Assembly: GCA_029256185.1 (NCBI GenBank)
Contig: JAQSYI010000013.1
Span: 186,001-250,000, forward strand
Length of the DNA stretch: 64,000 nt
Direction: 5' to 3'
Origin: Paenibacillaceae bacterium
Lineage (GTDB): Bacteria > Bacillota > Bacilli > Paenibacillales > NBRC-103111
The position numbers and the translations under genes are program-made. Numbering within the stretch: the stretch's first letter is position 1; each line of letters starts with the position of its first letter. This document shows positions 7,754 through 15,753 of the stretch, one piece after another. The notes beneath the pieces were generated by a model. That model searched no databases and was not told where the DNA came from. It was given only the letters and a program-made list of their open reading frames with translations.

Positions 7754-8890
7754 GTGGGCAATGAAGCAACAGCAGCGCAGGGGAAAAAGCCGAAGCTGTT
7801 CGAGTTGGATCTTGTACGGGCTTTTGCCATTCTCGCCGTGGTGCTGATTCACGCTACCTCCAGCGCAACCGTGGAACCGGCGGAGGGGAGCTTGTCTCAG
7901 ATTTTCTTCTATATCGTGAATCTATCCGGCGCGTTCGCTGTGCCGTTATTCATCATGGTAAGCGGCATCGTCCTGTTCTATAGCTATGACGGCAGGTGGA
8001 ATGCCAAGGCTGCAGGGACCTTTTACCGGAAGCGGGCTGTGAGTTTGGTTATTCCTTATCTGCTCTGGGCGCTCTTCTACTATGTCTTCTACCAGTACCT
8101 GAACACCCGCGCCTTCGCGATGGATTGGAGTGTGTTCTTACGCATGCTCCGCTGGGCGGAATGGTCTTATCATTCCTACTTTATGCTGATTATCTTCCAG
8201 ATGTACGTGCTGTTTCCGCTGTTCATGACGCTGACAGCCCGGACCTCCTGGTTCCGCCATTGGTTGATTCCCCTTGGCATAGCCGTTCAGGCTGGATTCT
8301 ATGTCTACGGGTACTGGTTTGCTGATCTGTCCCACAGCGACCGTCTTGCGCCTACTTATCTGGCTTACTTCCTGATAGGAGGGGCTATCGGGCTCTACTA
8401 TCTGCCGGTCAAGGCTTGGCTGGAGAAAAATGCGGCTGTGTCCGCGGCCATTATGCTGCTCGGAGGGTCCGTCTATGTGGGGCTGTTCTGTCTGGACCGG
8501 TACCTGGGGATAACGGCGTACTTGGTATGGTATGAGGTCTCCCGGTTCGTGTATGTTATCGGGTCGGCCTTGTTCCTGATGCAGGCTGGTCGCTTCCTGC
8601 TGGGACGCTGGAAACGGGCAACTGCATGGCTGGCATCCATCGGGGCATGCTCCTTCGGGATCTATCTGGTTCATCCGTCGCTGCTCAGTGCTTTTACGGT
8701 CAAGTGGAAGGCGCCGACGTCCATAATCATGTACGATCTTTATACGCTGCTTCGCTTTGTCGTCATCTTCGCGGGATCATGGCTTCTGGTCTATCTATAC
8801 GGCAAGGCGGCCAATGTGTTCAAAAGAGGGACCGGCCGCCGCGTGGGTAAGACAACCACCGGGGCGCCCCGGACCGGGATCTCCAGTTAG
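7754..8890 (+). CDS. Acyltransferase 3 family membrane protein
   Basis: A 378-residue protein with about ten membrane helices, belonging to the acyltransferase-3 family (OafA/WecH/YiaH type), which transfers acetyl or other acyl groups to cell-surface sugars. The N-terminal motif ELDLVRAFAILAVVLIHATS contains the conserved Arg and His of helix 1, and VPLFIMVSGIVLF is the typical helix 2/3 region. GTG 7754 follows AAAGGCGG. Acceptor unknown. It stands alone, followed by a repeat-rich intergenic region. Confidence 0.85.
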   Translation: MGNEATAAQGKKPKLFELDLVRAFAILAVVLIHATSSATVEPAEGSLSQIFFYIVNLSGAFAVPLFIMVSGIVLFYSYDGRWNAKAAGTFYRKRAVSLVIPYLLWALFYYVFYQYLNTRAFAMDWSVFLRMLRWAEWSYHSYFMLIIFQMYVLFPLFMTLTARTSWFRHWLIPLGIAVQAGFYVYGYWFADLSHSDRLAPTYLAYFLIGGAIGLYYLPVKAWLEKNAAVSAAIMLLGGSVYVGLFCLDRYLGITAYLVWYEVSRFVYVIGSALFLMQAGRFLLGRWKRATAWLASIGACSFGIYLVHPSLLSAFTVKWKAPTSIIMYDLYTLLRFVVIFAGSWLLVYLYGKAANVFKRGTGRRVGKTTTGAPRTGISS

Positions 8891-9064
8891 TTGATGTTTT
8901 GCTTATGCGTTTGATGGTTAAGGATCACAAGCGTATCGGGTCAATAACAGGATAGGCTCAGCGGTTGAGAGGCTTCAAGCCCAGGTTGTGAAGGGTGAAA
9001 AAGTTCTTGGGGCTGGTTGTTCTTGATCCTCAGGCGTTCGGATGGAGAGGTCGCATTCATATAA

Positions 9065-9252
9065 CGGAAAAAATTTCCGTTATATGGCGATTATCCGCCA
9101 ATCTGGGGTATTTAACGGAAAAAATTTCCGCTAAGTCCTCCAAAACCGCGTGGCTGAGGCATTTTTGGCATAATATTGAGGATTAACGGAAAAAATTTCC
9201 GTTAAGATAGGGGAATTATAGCAATAGCCTGGATTAGCGGAAAAAATTTCCG
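9065..9252. repeat. Array of four CGGAAA-AAA-TTTCCG palindromes
   Basis: Copies begin at 9065, 9116, 9187 and 9238 (spacings 51, 71 and 51 bp). Arms often extend to TAACGGAAA/TTTCCGTTA. Sequences between the palindromes are similar in length but not in sequence. Two more copies, also 51 bp apart, are at 38 and 89. Confidence 0.9.
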
Positions 9253-9281
9253 TTAAGGGGCGGCGGTTTGCTGCTAAGCTG

Positions 9282-9425
9282 GGGGCACTGGCAGTTCCAG
9301 CACCAGCAGCACCAGCAGCACCATCGGCACTACCAGCACCCGTAGCATCATCAACACCAATAGCACTACCAGCGCCAATACACTACCAGCATTAGCACAA
9401 CCAATAGCACCAAGCACCATACTCT
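9282..9425. repeat. Low-complexity AGCACCA-type repeat tract
   Basis: About 140 bp built from irregular AGCACCA / AGCACTACC triplet-like units. No ORF of note uses it. The gene-free interval 8891-9528 holds only this tract, the palindrome array and the terminator. Confidence 0.7.
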
Positions 9426-9428
9426 TCA

Positions 9429-9466
9429 AGTAAAACGAACCTGGCGGTATCTATCTCGCCAGGTTC
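9429..9466. terminator. Bidirectional terminator downstream of nirK
   Basis: GAACCTGGCG...CGCCAGGTTC inverted repeat with a T-rich flank, just past the nirK stop. Confidence 0.7.
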
Positions 9467-9528
9467 TTTGTCTTAGAGGGAGGACGGCTGCATCAGCCAT
9501 CCCCCATTGCTCAACGCAGGCATTCCCG

Positions 9529-10539
9529 TCAATGTCCCTTGGCTTCATGACCATTGTCCAGACCGTCGCTTGTCACCCGCAGAGTAGCTACAGCGCCCTT
9601 GGAGGCATGGTTGAACTGATGGGTTACAATGGGATAGTCTCCCTCCTCAGTGACAGTGACCTCCACTACGGCGCCGCCGCTGGCAGGGAGAAGCACAGTT
9701 TGCATCCCATACTGCACATTCCGCGGATTCCCGTCCAGGTAGACCGTATCCATCATGGTGCCCACGATGTGGAAGGAGGATACTTCATTAGGTCCGGCAT
9801 TGCTGACATAGAAGCGGACCTTATCCCCTGTCTTGGCCAACAGCGGGTGCTCGTTCAGAGAATAATCATTGCCGTTAAAAACCACATAGCTAGGCTCGCC
9901 GTCTTGCATATCGGCAAAGTCATGCTCCTTGTAGAATTCGCTCTGAACCAAGGTATAGGAGCGGTCTATCTCGTGGTCCGTGGGATACCCGTCTGTTGGC
10001 TCCACGATAATCGTTCCGTACATGCCGTTGGCAATATGGGCCAATACAGGCTTGGTTCCGCAGTGGTACATGAATACTCCCGGATTGTTGGCGGGGTAAG
10101 AGAATGTTCCTGTCTCCCCCGGCATTACATCGATAAACTTGGCGCTGGGAGCCGCATGCACCGCATGAAAGTCCATGGAGTGGCTCATGTTGGGGTCGAT
10201 GTTCTTCAGGGTCAGATGCAGCATATCCCCCTGGTTCACCCGGATCACCGGGCCGGGCACCGTGCCGTTGAAGGTCCAGGCATTATACATCAGACCTTTG
10301 GAAATCTCCACATTGGTGACTTGGGTGGTCATTTCAATATACACATCCTTGCCCTCGCGGCGGATTACCGGCTCCACGGGGGCTTGGTCAAGAGCTGCGG
10401 GGCTTGCGGAGGCGGCAGGTGAATTCTGCGCGGCCGCATTCTGCTCTCCTGAGGGGAAGGGGACAACGGCATACAGACCGGCTACAATCAGGGCACAGCC
10501 GGCTATAAAGCATACCAGCATTCGTTTCATGGCATTCAA
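9529..10539 (-). CDS. nirK: Copper-containing nitrite reductase
   Basis: Reduces nitrite to nitric oxide outside the membrane. This 336-aa protein has two cupredoxin domains after an N-terminal hydrophobic anchor (FIAGC resembles a lipobox, but the hydrophobic run continues past it). All key residues are visible: type 1 copper His120, Cys160, His168 and Met173; type 2 copper His125 and His159 plus a third His in THQFNH (307 or 311); and the catalytic Asp123 (HSMDFH) and His257 (FHIVG). Residues 35-55 are an Ala/Ser/Pro linker. It is the last gene of a denitrification-type cluster. A perfect Crp/Fnr-type operator at 10616-10633 lies 85 bp upstream of its ATG, directly after the regulator gene. 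Confidence 0.93.
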   Translation of the reverse strand: MNAMKRMLVCFIAGCALIVAGLYAVVPFPSGEQNAAAQNSPAASASPAALDQAPVEPVIRREGKDVYIEMTTQVTNVEISKGLMYNAWTFNGTVPGPVIRVNQGDMLHLTLKNIDPNMSHSMDFHAVHAAPSAKFIDVMPGETGTFSYPANNPGVFMYHCGTKPVLAHIANGMYGTIIVEPTDGYPTDHEIDRSYTLVQSEFYKEHDFADMQDGEPSYVVFNGNDYSLNEHPLLAKTGDKVRFYVSNAGPNEVSSFHIVGTMMDTVYLDGNPRNVQYGMQTVLLPASGGAVVEVTVTEEGDYPIVTHQFNHASKGAVATLRVTSDGLDNGHEAKGH

Positions 10540-10553
10540 CCTTTCTCTCTATT

Positions 10554-10566
10554 AATGAGAATCATT
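10554..10566. promoter_or_regulatory. Fur-like palindrome in the nirK leader
   Basis: AATGAGAATCATT, 12 of 13 bases matching the core of the Fur consensus (AATGATAATCATT). Flanks match less well, so metal regulation of nirK is only a possibility. Confidence 0.35.
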
Positions 10567-10572
10567 GATTAT

Positions 10573-10593
10573 CATTGTGCTATATACACAATG
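10573..10593. promoter_or_regulatory. 21-bp palindrome in the nirK promoter
   Basis: CATTGTG-CTATATA-CACAATG, a perfect 7-7-7 inverted repeat lying over the likely -10/start region of nirK. A second operator is likely, but its protein is unknown. Confidence 0.45.
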
Positions 10594-10615
10594 TACGCCA
10601 TGTGGAGGCCCTTCC

Positions 10616-10633
10616 TTGTGATGCCGGTCACAA
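10616..10633. promoter_or_regulatory. Crp/Fnr-type operator upstream of nirK
   Basis: TTGTGA-TGCCGG-TCACAA, a perfect TGTGA-N6-TCACA box. Its centre is about 41 bp before a possible start point near 10583, the spacing of class II activation. The same type of box precedes the other end of the cluster (13991-14006). Confidence 0.7.
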
Positions 10634-10658
10634 ATCCTCAAATGTTCCTGCGCCTTAC

Positions 10659-11363
10659 TTAGTCAGAGGTTTTGTCCCCTCTGCCCCAACGCCTGAAGCG
10701 GGGCATGTCCGTTATCACGAACCCGCCGCGGCTTACCTCGAGCAGCCCTTCCTTGCGCAGTTGGGCCAACAGCCGGGTGACGGACTCCCTTGTGGTGCCG
10801 ATGGTGCTGCCCAGTTCCTGGTGTGTGACAGGCAAGGATAGCTTGACCCGCCCGTCGGGCAGCACTCTGCCCTGTTTCTCCGCCATTGCAGCCAGGAAGG
10901 AGAGGAGACGGAGCATCACATCCTGCCCCGTAAGCTCCTGCAGCTTGCTCTGCAATTCCTGAATGGTCTCGCTCATGACCCGCATCACCTTGATGGTCAT
11001 GGAGGGGGTGGAGGTAAGCAGATGCTCGAAGGATTTCAAGGGCATGGCCAGCAGCTGGGTATCCATTACCGCCTCGGTTGTAGCCGGATAAGGCGACAGC
11101 AGAAAGAACCCCGTATGAGGGAACATACTGCCGGGGCCCAAAAAATTCACAATCTGCTCATGCCCGTCCGCATCTGTCTTGAAGGCTTTGACCAAACCGC
11201 TGCGGACAATATAGATGCTCTCCTTCTCACTGCCTTCGGTGAAGATAATCGACTTCTTCTTGTACAGCCGGGGAATAAGCAGCTCCCCCAGCTTGTGCAG
11301 CTCCCGCTCGTCAAGTCCGCGGAATAGCGGTACATCGGCAAGACTGTAGCGTAATGGATCCAT
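10659..11363 (-). CDS. Crp/Fnr family regulator of the nitrite cluster
   Basis: A 234-residue regulator with an N-terminal cyclic-nucleotide-binding-type barrel (about 15-120), a dimer helix, and a C-terminal winged HTH whose recognition helix reads TTRESVTRLLAQL. It contains no cysteine, so it cannot hold the [4Fe-4S] cluster of FNR; regulators of the Dnr/NnrR kind that sense NO via haem are one alternative. It sits between the DUF59 gene and nirK on the same strand. The TGTGA-N6-TCACA boxes before nirK and before the DUF2249 genes are the expected targets for this HTH (with the E, S, R pattern of CRP-like recognition). Confidence 0.88.
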   Translation of the reverse strand: MDPLRYSLADVPLFRGLDERELHKLGELLIPRLYKKKSIIFTEGSEKESIYIVRSGLVKAFKTDADGHEQIVNFLGPGSMFPHTGFFLLSPYPATTEAVMDTQLLAMPLKSFEHLLTSTPSMTIKVMRVMSETIQELQSKLQELTGQDVMLRLLSFLAAMAEKQGRVLPDGRVKLSLPVTHQELGSTIGTTRESVTRLLAQLRKEGLLEVSRGGFVITDMPRFRRWGRGDKTSD

Positions 11364-11375
11364 TCGGCCAACTCC

Positions 11376-11678
11376 CTAGAAACCAAGCTGATTTCGTGCC
11401 TCTGGTTTCATTTTATCAGGTGTCCAGGCCGGTGACCATACCAGATCAATATCCACTTCCTTTACTCCGGGAATACGGGCCAATGCGGCTCTGACTCCGC
11501 CTACAATCGTATCGTGGAGCGGGCAGCCCTGAGTGGTCAGGGTCATGGCAATCTTCACCTTCCCCTCTCCCTGCAGGCCAATGCCGTAGATTAAGCCAAG
11601 GTCCACAATATTAACTCCCAGCTCCGGGTCATACACCTGGCGCAGAGCATCTTCCAAGGTCTGAACAAATTCCTCCAT
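11376..11678 (-). CDS. DUF59 / MIP18-type iron-sulfur assembly factor
   Basis: A 100-residue protein of the SufT/PaaD-like DUF59 family, involved in maturation of iron-sulfur proteins. Visible motifs: VYDPELGVNIVDLGLIY and LTTQGCPLHD with the conserved Cys. ATG 11678 has an AAAGGGG ribosome site 9 nt upstream; a TTG three codons earlier is too close. It lies in the nitrite cluster, suggesting it serves an Fe-S or metal enzyme used under the same conditions, which is inference. Confidence 0.85.
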   Translation of the reverse strand: MEEFVQTLEDALRQVYDPELGVNIVDLGLIYGIGLQGEGKVKIAMTLTTQGCPLHDTIVGGVRAALARIPGVKEVDIDLVWSPAWTPDKMKPEARNQLGF

Positions 11679-11717
11679 TGCGGTCAACCCCTTTCAATAA
11701 ATGGTCACTCCAAAGTC

Positions 11718-12974
11718 TTATTTCGTAAAAACACGGCCAATCAGCCCGATATAGCCCAGGGCGAGCAGCGACCAGACAACGGCGGCCGTCTTGATGGCAG
11801 GCTCTAGGCCCAGGGCGGTTGTTCCCAGCAAAACCAGGGCGGACACAACCAGCAAAGACAAGGCGAGCTTCACATGGCTTTCTTTGATCAGATCGGCCAT
11901 CAGAGGAGTTTTTTCCTTGCCTACCTTGTCTCCGTACTTGATGGTCCACCACAGGAAAGGAATAATTTTCGACATATAGCCCAGAATAACAGGCACAATC
12001 CATGCCCATAGGTACACGGAAATCAGGAAGGCATAAGCGGATTCCTCAACCAGCACAGCGGGATAGCATGCAGCATACAGCAGGAAGCCCAGGACTGCCC
12101 CTGCAAGCAGGCAGGTTGCCCATACGGAGATGAGAATACCGAACCCGGGAGTTTTTTTATGCTTCTTGCGGGCAATCAGGACAATCTGGCAGCAATAAGC
12201 CGCCAAGGCAAGCGTCAGACAGCCGAAGGCCGCAAGCTGGCACCAGGCGGGCAGACCCAAGAGCGATGACAGCGCCCCCGACCAGACTCCCGCATTCCAC
12301 AGCAGCAGAATCCAAGGTTGCAGCTTGGAGGAATGGCCATGGGACAGATAGAACATGGGCAGCATTTTGTAGCTGAAGCCGGTAATCAGAAGCCCGAACC
12401 ATCCTGCCAGTCCGAACCACAGGTGGGCTCCGAACCATTGGTTATGCTCCATGCCGAGGAAGCTGAACCGGAAGTTAAGCCCCATGCCCAAACCGGTGGC
12501 TCCTGTGAGGAACAGGCAGACCACGGCGGACAATGCGCTCACAGTAACCGTGTTCCAGATCCGGGCGGCCAACAGAGTAGCAATGATGTTGATTGCGAAC
12601 AGCCCGATCCCGATAAAAGCCAGTGTGGCAAAGCTCGCAATAAGCGTCACATCCCCCCGGTAAAAGCCGGTGGATAAACCAAGAACACCAATCAGGAAAA
12701 GGATATAATGCCATCTGCCCAGGCGCTCGCTGTATATATGTCTCTGCACCACGACGAAGATCAGCTGGTACACGGCACCCATGGCAATCATGGTACCCCA
12801 GCCCAGCAGTATGATATGGGCGAAGGACCAGCCTTCCGGATGCCGCGGGGACAAGCCGGTCCAGCCTGCAAAAGTCAGGACGGAACCTAATTGAAACAAG
12901 ATGAACATAACGATGCCTGTGATCAGAAAACGCAGCGGCAGCGTTGAGGATGTTGCAGAAGACTGGGAAAGCAT
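11718..12974 (-). CDS. NnrS-like / haem-copper-oxidase-like 12-TM membrane protein
   Basis: A 418-residue, very hydrophobic protein with about twelve membrane helices. Conserved-looking histidines occur in helices: GWSFAHIILLGWG near residue 53, then MEHNQWFGAHLWFGLAG and MLPMFYLSHG near the middle, and KESHVK late. This arrangement resembles NnrS (nitric-oxide stress membrane haem/copper protein) and subunit-I-like proteins found beside nirK in Gram-positive denitrifiers. Being next to NirK, NO handling is a fair inference. I cannot see a full set of haem-copper oxidase ligands with certainty. SD GGAGGTGAG precedes the ATG. Confidence 0.6.
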   Translation of the reverse strand: MLSQSSATSSTLPLRFLITGIVMFILFQLGSVLTFAGWTGLSPRHPEGWSFAHIILLGWGTMIAMGAVYQLIFVVVQRHIYSERLGRWHYILFLIGVLGLSTGFYRGDVTLIASFATLAFIGIGLFAINIIATLLAARIWNTVTVSALSAVVCLFLTGATGLGMGLNFRFSFLGMEHNQWFGAHLWFGLAGWFGLLITGFSYKMLPMFYLSHGHSSKLQPWILLLWNAGVWSGALSSLLGLPAWCQLAAFGCLTLALAAYCCQIVLIARKKHKKTPGFGILISVWATCLLAGAVLGFLLYAACYPAVLVEESAYAFLISVYLWAWIVPVILGYMSKIIPFLWWTIKYGDKVGKEKTPLMADLIKESHVKLALSLLVVSALVLLGTTALGLEPAIKTAAVVWSLLALGYIGLIGRVFTK

Positions 12975-13083
12975 AATCTCACCTCCTGGTATAAAAAAGC
13001 CCGGTGGTCTTGACCTGCGCGACGGCGTGACACTCTATTATCCCGAAAGGGGGACGGAGGGCATGCCGATGGACTAGCAGGGC

Positions 13084-13662
13084 TTAAATCTTCTCGATGG
13101 TGACAATGGCGCTGCCGTCAGCCTGGCTTGCGATGTCGCAGGGATAACCCATCTCCTTGATTTCCTCCAACAGAAAGGCCGGCACCCGGTCGTTATGGAT
13201 GATAATCCTGTCCCCGGGAGCTGCGTTCTTTAGGGCGGCAAGGGTTCTGACCATGGGCTGCGGGGGCTCCAAGCCCCGGTTGTCCAGATGAGTGGTTCTG
13301 GGCGGCTCTCCAGGAGCCCTCATCTGCGGTTCTTCATCTTCTGCAGACTCTTCCGGATCATCCTGCTTTAACAGCGGGGCAAGGGATTTGTGAACGAACA
13401 TGGTGATCCAATAGTCTGCTTGGATTTTTTCTACCTTATGGGAGTAACCCTTCAGCTTCATCAGTCCCAGGAGCGGCGTCGGCTTGATTGTAGCATGAAG
13501 CACCAGCAGATCATTTTTGCCCAATTTTTTGACGGTGCCCATTATAAGCTCGAACGGGTCCTTTTTCTGGCGCAGCTCCTCCCGGACATCAAGCTCGATT
13601 TTATTCAGCTCACCGAGTTGCTGGGGCGCGGGGAGAGACGTTGTTTTTTTGCGGAAAAACAT
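13084..13662 (-). CDS. Double DUF2249 protein
   Basis: A 192-residue protein with two DUF2249 (SirA/TusA-like fold) units: residues about 20-88 (LDVREELRQ...PFELIM...) and about 122-190 (LDNRGLEPPQPMVRTLAAL...), joined by an acidic linker. ATG 13662 is chosen because GGAGG stands 8 nt upstream; longer in-frame starts overlap the neighbouring gene. DUF2249 proteins often accompany nitrite/NO and copper enzymes in Firmicutes, and may handle sulfur or redox chemistry. The first unit keeps Asp-Val-Arg at the position where TusA has its Cys, so persulfide chemistry is not evident. Confidence 0.75.
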   Translation of the reverse strand: MFFRKKTTSLPAPQQLGELNKIELDVREELRQKKDPFELIMGTVKKLGKNDLLVLHATIKPTPLLGLMKLKGYSHKVEKIQADYWITMFVHKSLAPLLKQDDPEESAEDEEPQMRAPGEPPRTTHLDNRGLEPPQPMVRTLAALKNAAPGDRIIIHNDRVPAFLLEEIKEMGYPCDIASQADGSAIVTIEKI

Positions 13663-13679
13663 GGGCATTGCCTCCTTCC

Positions 13680-13928
13680 CTAGTTGTTCGTATCCTGCAG
13701 CTTGGTAATCTTCACCTGAAACCATTCCGGACCTTCTTCCACATACTCCCACGTAAAAATACCCGTCCGTTCCGCTTGGAATTGGTAGTATAAGGGTCTT
13801 GGCTCGTGATCATTCACCAGCAGCATGGCGGTACCGGGAGCTAATTGGTCGAAAGCCTCCATAATCACCTGATGGCGGATTCTGGACGGATATTCAGGAG
13901 CATGGACGGTAGTGATAATAGGGCTCAT
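13680..13928 (-). CDS. DUF2249 domain protein
   Basis: An 82-residue single-domain DUF2249 protein (HQVIMEAFDQLAPGTAMLLVNDHEPRP is the core motif). It is the promoter-proximal gene of the nitrite cluster; 17 bp separate it from the double DUF2249 gene. Its start codon lies 70 bp from the centre of a perfect Crp/Fnr box (13991-14006). The His/Asp-rich NDHEPRPLYYQ segment is typical of the family. Function unknown. Confidence 0.8.
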   Translation of the reverse strand: MSPIITTVHAPEYPSRIRHQVIMEAFDQLAPGTAMLLVNDHEPRPLYYQFQAERTGIFTWEYVEEGPEWFQVKITKLQDTNN

Positions 13929-13990
13929 AGGTTTTCCTCCTGCGGTTTTTCTTCGATGAGCTCAGTATATGGCAGCTGGAGGGACAGAAT

Positions 13991-14006
13991 TGTGATTCGC
14001 ATCACA
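13991..14006. promoter_or_regulatory. Crp/Fnr-type operator upstream of the DUF2249 genes
   Basis: TGTGAT-TCGC-ATCACA, a perfect inverted repeat and TGTGA-N6-TCACA match, the same class as the box before nirK. Confidence 0.72.
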
Positions 14007-14007
14007 T

Positions 14008-14040
14008 ACGAGAACAAACGCCTGACGGCGTTTTTTTGAC
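14008..14040 (-). repeat. Inverted partial copy of the 80-bp structured repeat
   Basis: CGAGAACAAACGCCTGACGGCG followed by Ts is the reverse complement of the distal half of the repeat at 14099-14179. In minus-strand orientation it ends next to the Crp/Fnr box, ahead of the DUF2249 gene. It also resembles a terminator hairpin on the plus strand (AAACGCC/GGCGTTT). Confidence 0.65.
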
Positions 14041-14098
14041 CACATCAGAATGTTTAAGTTCCTCGAAATACTCCGATAGGAGTTATTCTCAAAGCCTC

Positions 14099-14179
14099 AG
14101 AACGTATAAACGTGGAAGCGGCTCGACTTTTTGACAAACGCGTCAGCGTCAAAAGGACGCCGATAGGCGTTTATCCTCG
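14099..14179 (+). repeat. 80-bp structured dispersed repeat, copy A
   Basis: ATAAACG start, GGAAGCGGCTCGACTT, TTGACAAACGC, inner hairpin GCGTC-AAAAG-GACGC, and CGTTTATCCTCG end. Related copies: 19036-19113, 50600-50679, 54603-54681. Confidence 0.85.
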
Positions 14180-14237
14180 TGCCGTTCCTCTATCAAGAAG
14201 CTGAGCCGCCTCCCCGTATTGTTTCTGGGAATTTATA

Positions 14238-14317
14238 ATAAACCCATCCCCGCAGGACAGGAAGGACCGGAGAATTATGCTCCGGCGCTCCGGGTCCTAT
14301 CCGGGGATGGGCTTTTG
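14238..14317. terminator. Long hairpin downstream of the DUF2935-SOD gene
   Basis: AAACCCATCCCCG ... CGGGGATGGGCTTTT with an inner GGACCGGAG/CTCCGGGTCC stem, T-rich on both sides. It sits between the repeat copy and the SOD gene stop. Confidence 0.65.
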
Positions 14318-14393
14318 TGCTGATGGATGGAGGTCTGCATCCGTGACAGGCAGATGGACTTCCCGCTACCCTGGGCGGGGATACTTCAGCGGA

Positions 14394-15737
14394 TCAATAG
14401 GGTGTCCACACAAGCTGCTTGGCTGCATTCAGCCGCTCGTTGACATGCTTCCAGTTGACTACATTCCACCAGGCCTTAATGTAGTCAGGACGCTTATTCT
14501 GATACTTGAGATAGTAGGCATGCTCCCACACATCCAGGGGGAGAAGCGGAACAACATCCCACTGGGATAAATTCTGATGCTTCTCGGCGGTTAATATCTC
14601 GGTCCGCCCGCTCCGCGGACTCCAGACCCAGATTGCCCAGCCGCCGCCCTCTACCTTATCGGCTGCCTCCGAGAATTGCTTCTTGAAAGCGTCGAAGCTG
14701 CCGAAATCCTGCTGGATTTGTGCAGCGGCGGGACCGCGCGGGGGTCCTCCAGCCTTGGGTGCCATGGCGTTCCAGAAGATCGTATGCAGATAATGTCCTG
14801 CTCCATGGAAAGCCAGCTCCCGCTCCCAATGTTTGACCAGTGAAAAGTCTTGGGACTTGCGGGCATCCTCCAGCTTTTTCTCCGCGTTGTTCAGTCCGTC
14901 CACATAGGATTGATGATGCTTGTCGTGGTGAAGCTTCATGGTTTCAGCATCGATATAGGGCTCCAGCGCATCGTACGGGTAGGGCAGGGGAGGCAGGGTA
15001 TGGCCTCCGGAAGGAATCGGCGTGAGGGTGGAAGCTGTAGGCGATGACCAGGTTTCCCTGAACGGGGATTGTACGTGTGCCGTCTCCGTCTCCACCAGCC
15101 CAGCAACCGGGGCTCCGGACGGCTGACCGGGTTGATAATGGGTGTATGCTTCGGATGCGCTCTCTGTCAAGCTCTGCTGCCTGAGAGGGAAGAAAGTGGC
15201 TGAGGAGAAGGACCGTCCAAGCCTGGAGACGCCATTGCCCGCAGCCGGGTCCTCATCACTCCCGGAGGCCCGCTCCGTCTGTATGCTTCCCGGGGCCGGA
15301 ACCGCGGCGGGGGAGGCGGAACCCGTAAAGGCATGAAGCACTCCCAGAAAGTATTCCGATTCTCTGGTAATGTGCTGCACCACCACCTGGGCTGTAGGAT
15401 TGCCTCCGGTGGCCTTGCTGTGGGAGAGCATATGCATCAACTGGCTGATGAAGGCCTTGGATTGTTGGAGTGACTGGTTGAGCAGTCCTTCAATCTGCAT
15501 CTGCATATAAGGCGAAACTCCAGCCGGGGAATGGAGCAGAGCTTCAATCCATTGGGTAGCCTCCGCCTCGGTTTTGGAGAATATTGGCTCCCATTCCTTC
15601 AGCACCTGGACGTATTCCCGCTCCAGATTGACAACCAGCTCACGAATCACTACAGTATGTTCTTTCTCCTGCATCTTCCAAAAGCGGATCTCCTCCAGCA
15701 GGCGTAAAGGCATCAATGGACCATATACCGTTAGCAT
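14394..15737 (-). CDS. DUF2935 - Fe/Mn superoxide dismutase fusion
   Basis: A 447-residue protein. Residues 1-135 are a DUF2935-type helical domain (EIRFWKMQEKEHTVVIREL; later HITRESEYFL), which is hemerythrin-like. Residues about 140-245 are a Pro/Ser/Ala-rich linker. Residues about 247-447 are a complete Fe/Mn superoxide dismutase (superoxide to oxygen and peroxide) with metal ligands His in MKLHHDKHHQSYV, His in HYLHTIFW, and Asp and His in DVWEHAYYLKY. The ATG at 15737 has GGAGG 6 nt upstream; the longer reading frame to 15851 only runs into tandem repeats. No signal peptide. The fusion resembles SodF-type enzymes with N-terminal extensions; metal choice cannot be told by eye. Confidence 0.87.
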   Translation of the reverse strand: MLTVYGPLMPLRLLEEIRFWKMQEKEHTVVIRELVVNLEREYVQVLKEWEPIFSKTEAEATQWIEALLHSPAGVSPYMQMQIEGLLNQSLQQSKAFISQLMHMLSHSKATGGNPTAQVVVQHITRESEYFLGVLHAFTGSASPAAVPAPGSIQTERASGSDEDPAAGNGVSRLGRSFSSATFFPLRQQSLTESASEAYTHYQPGQPSGAPVAGLVETETAHVQSPFRETWSSPTASTLTPIPSGGHTLPPLPYPYDALEPYIDAETMKLHHDKHHQSYVDGLNNAEKKLEDARKSQDFSLVKHWERELAFHGAGHYLHTIFWNAMAPKAGGPPRGPAAAQIQQDFGSFDAFKKQFSEAADKVEGGGWAIWVWSPRSGRTEILTAEKHQNLSQWDVVPLLPLDVWEHAYYLKYQNKRPDYIKAWWNVVNWKHVNERLNAAKQLVWTPY

Positions 15738-15753
15738 ATCAGACCTCCTAAGA

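Noticed and set aside
13989..14036. Terminator call on the AAACGCC/GGCGTTT hairpin at 14015
   Set aside because: No plus-strand gene ends there; it matches the end of the dispersed repeat in inverse orientation, so it is listed as a repeat copy.
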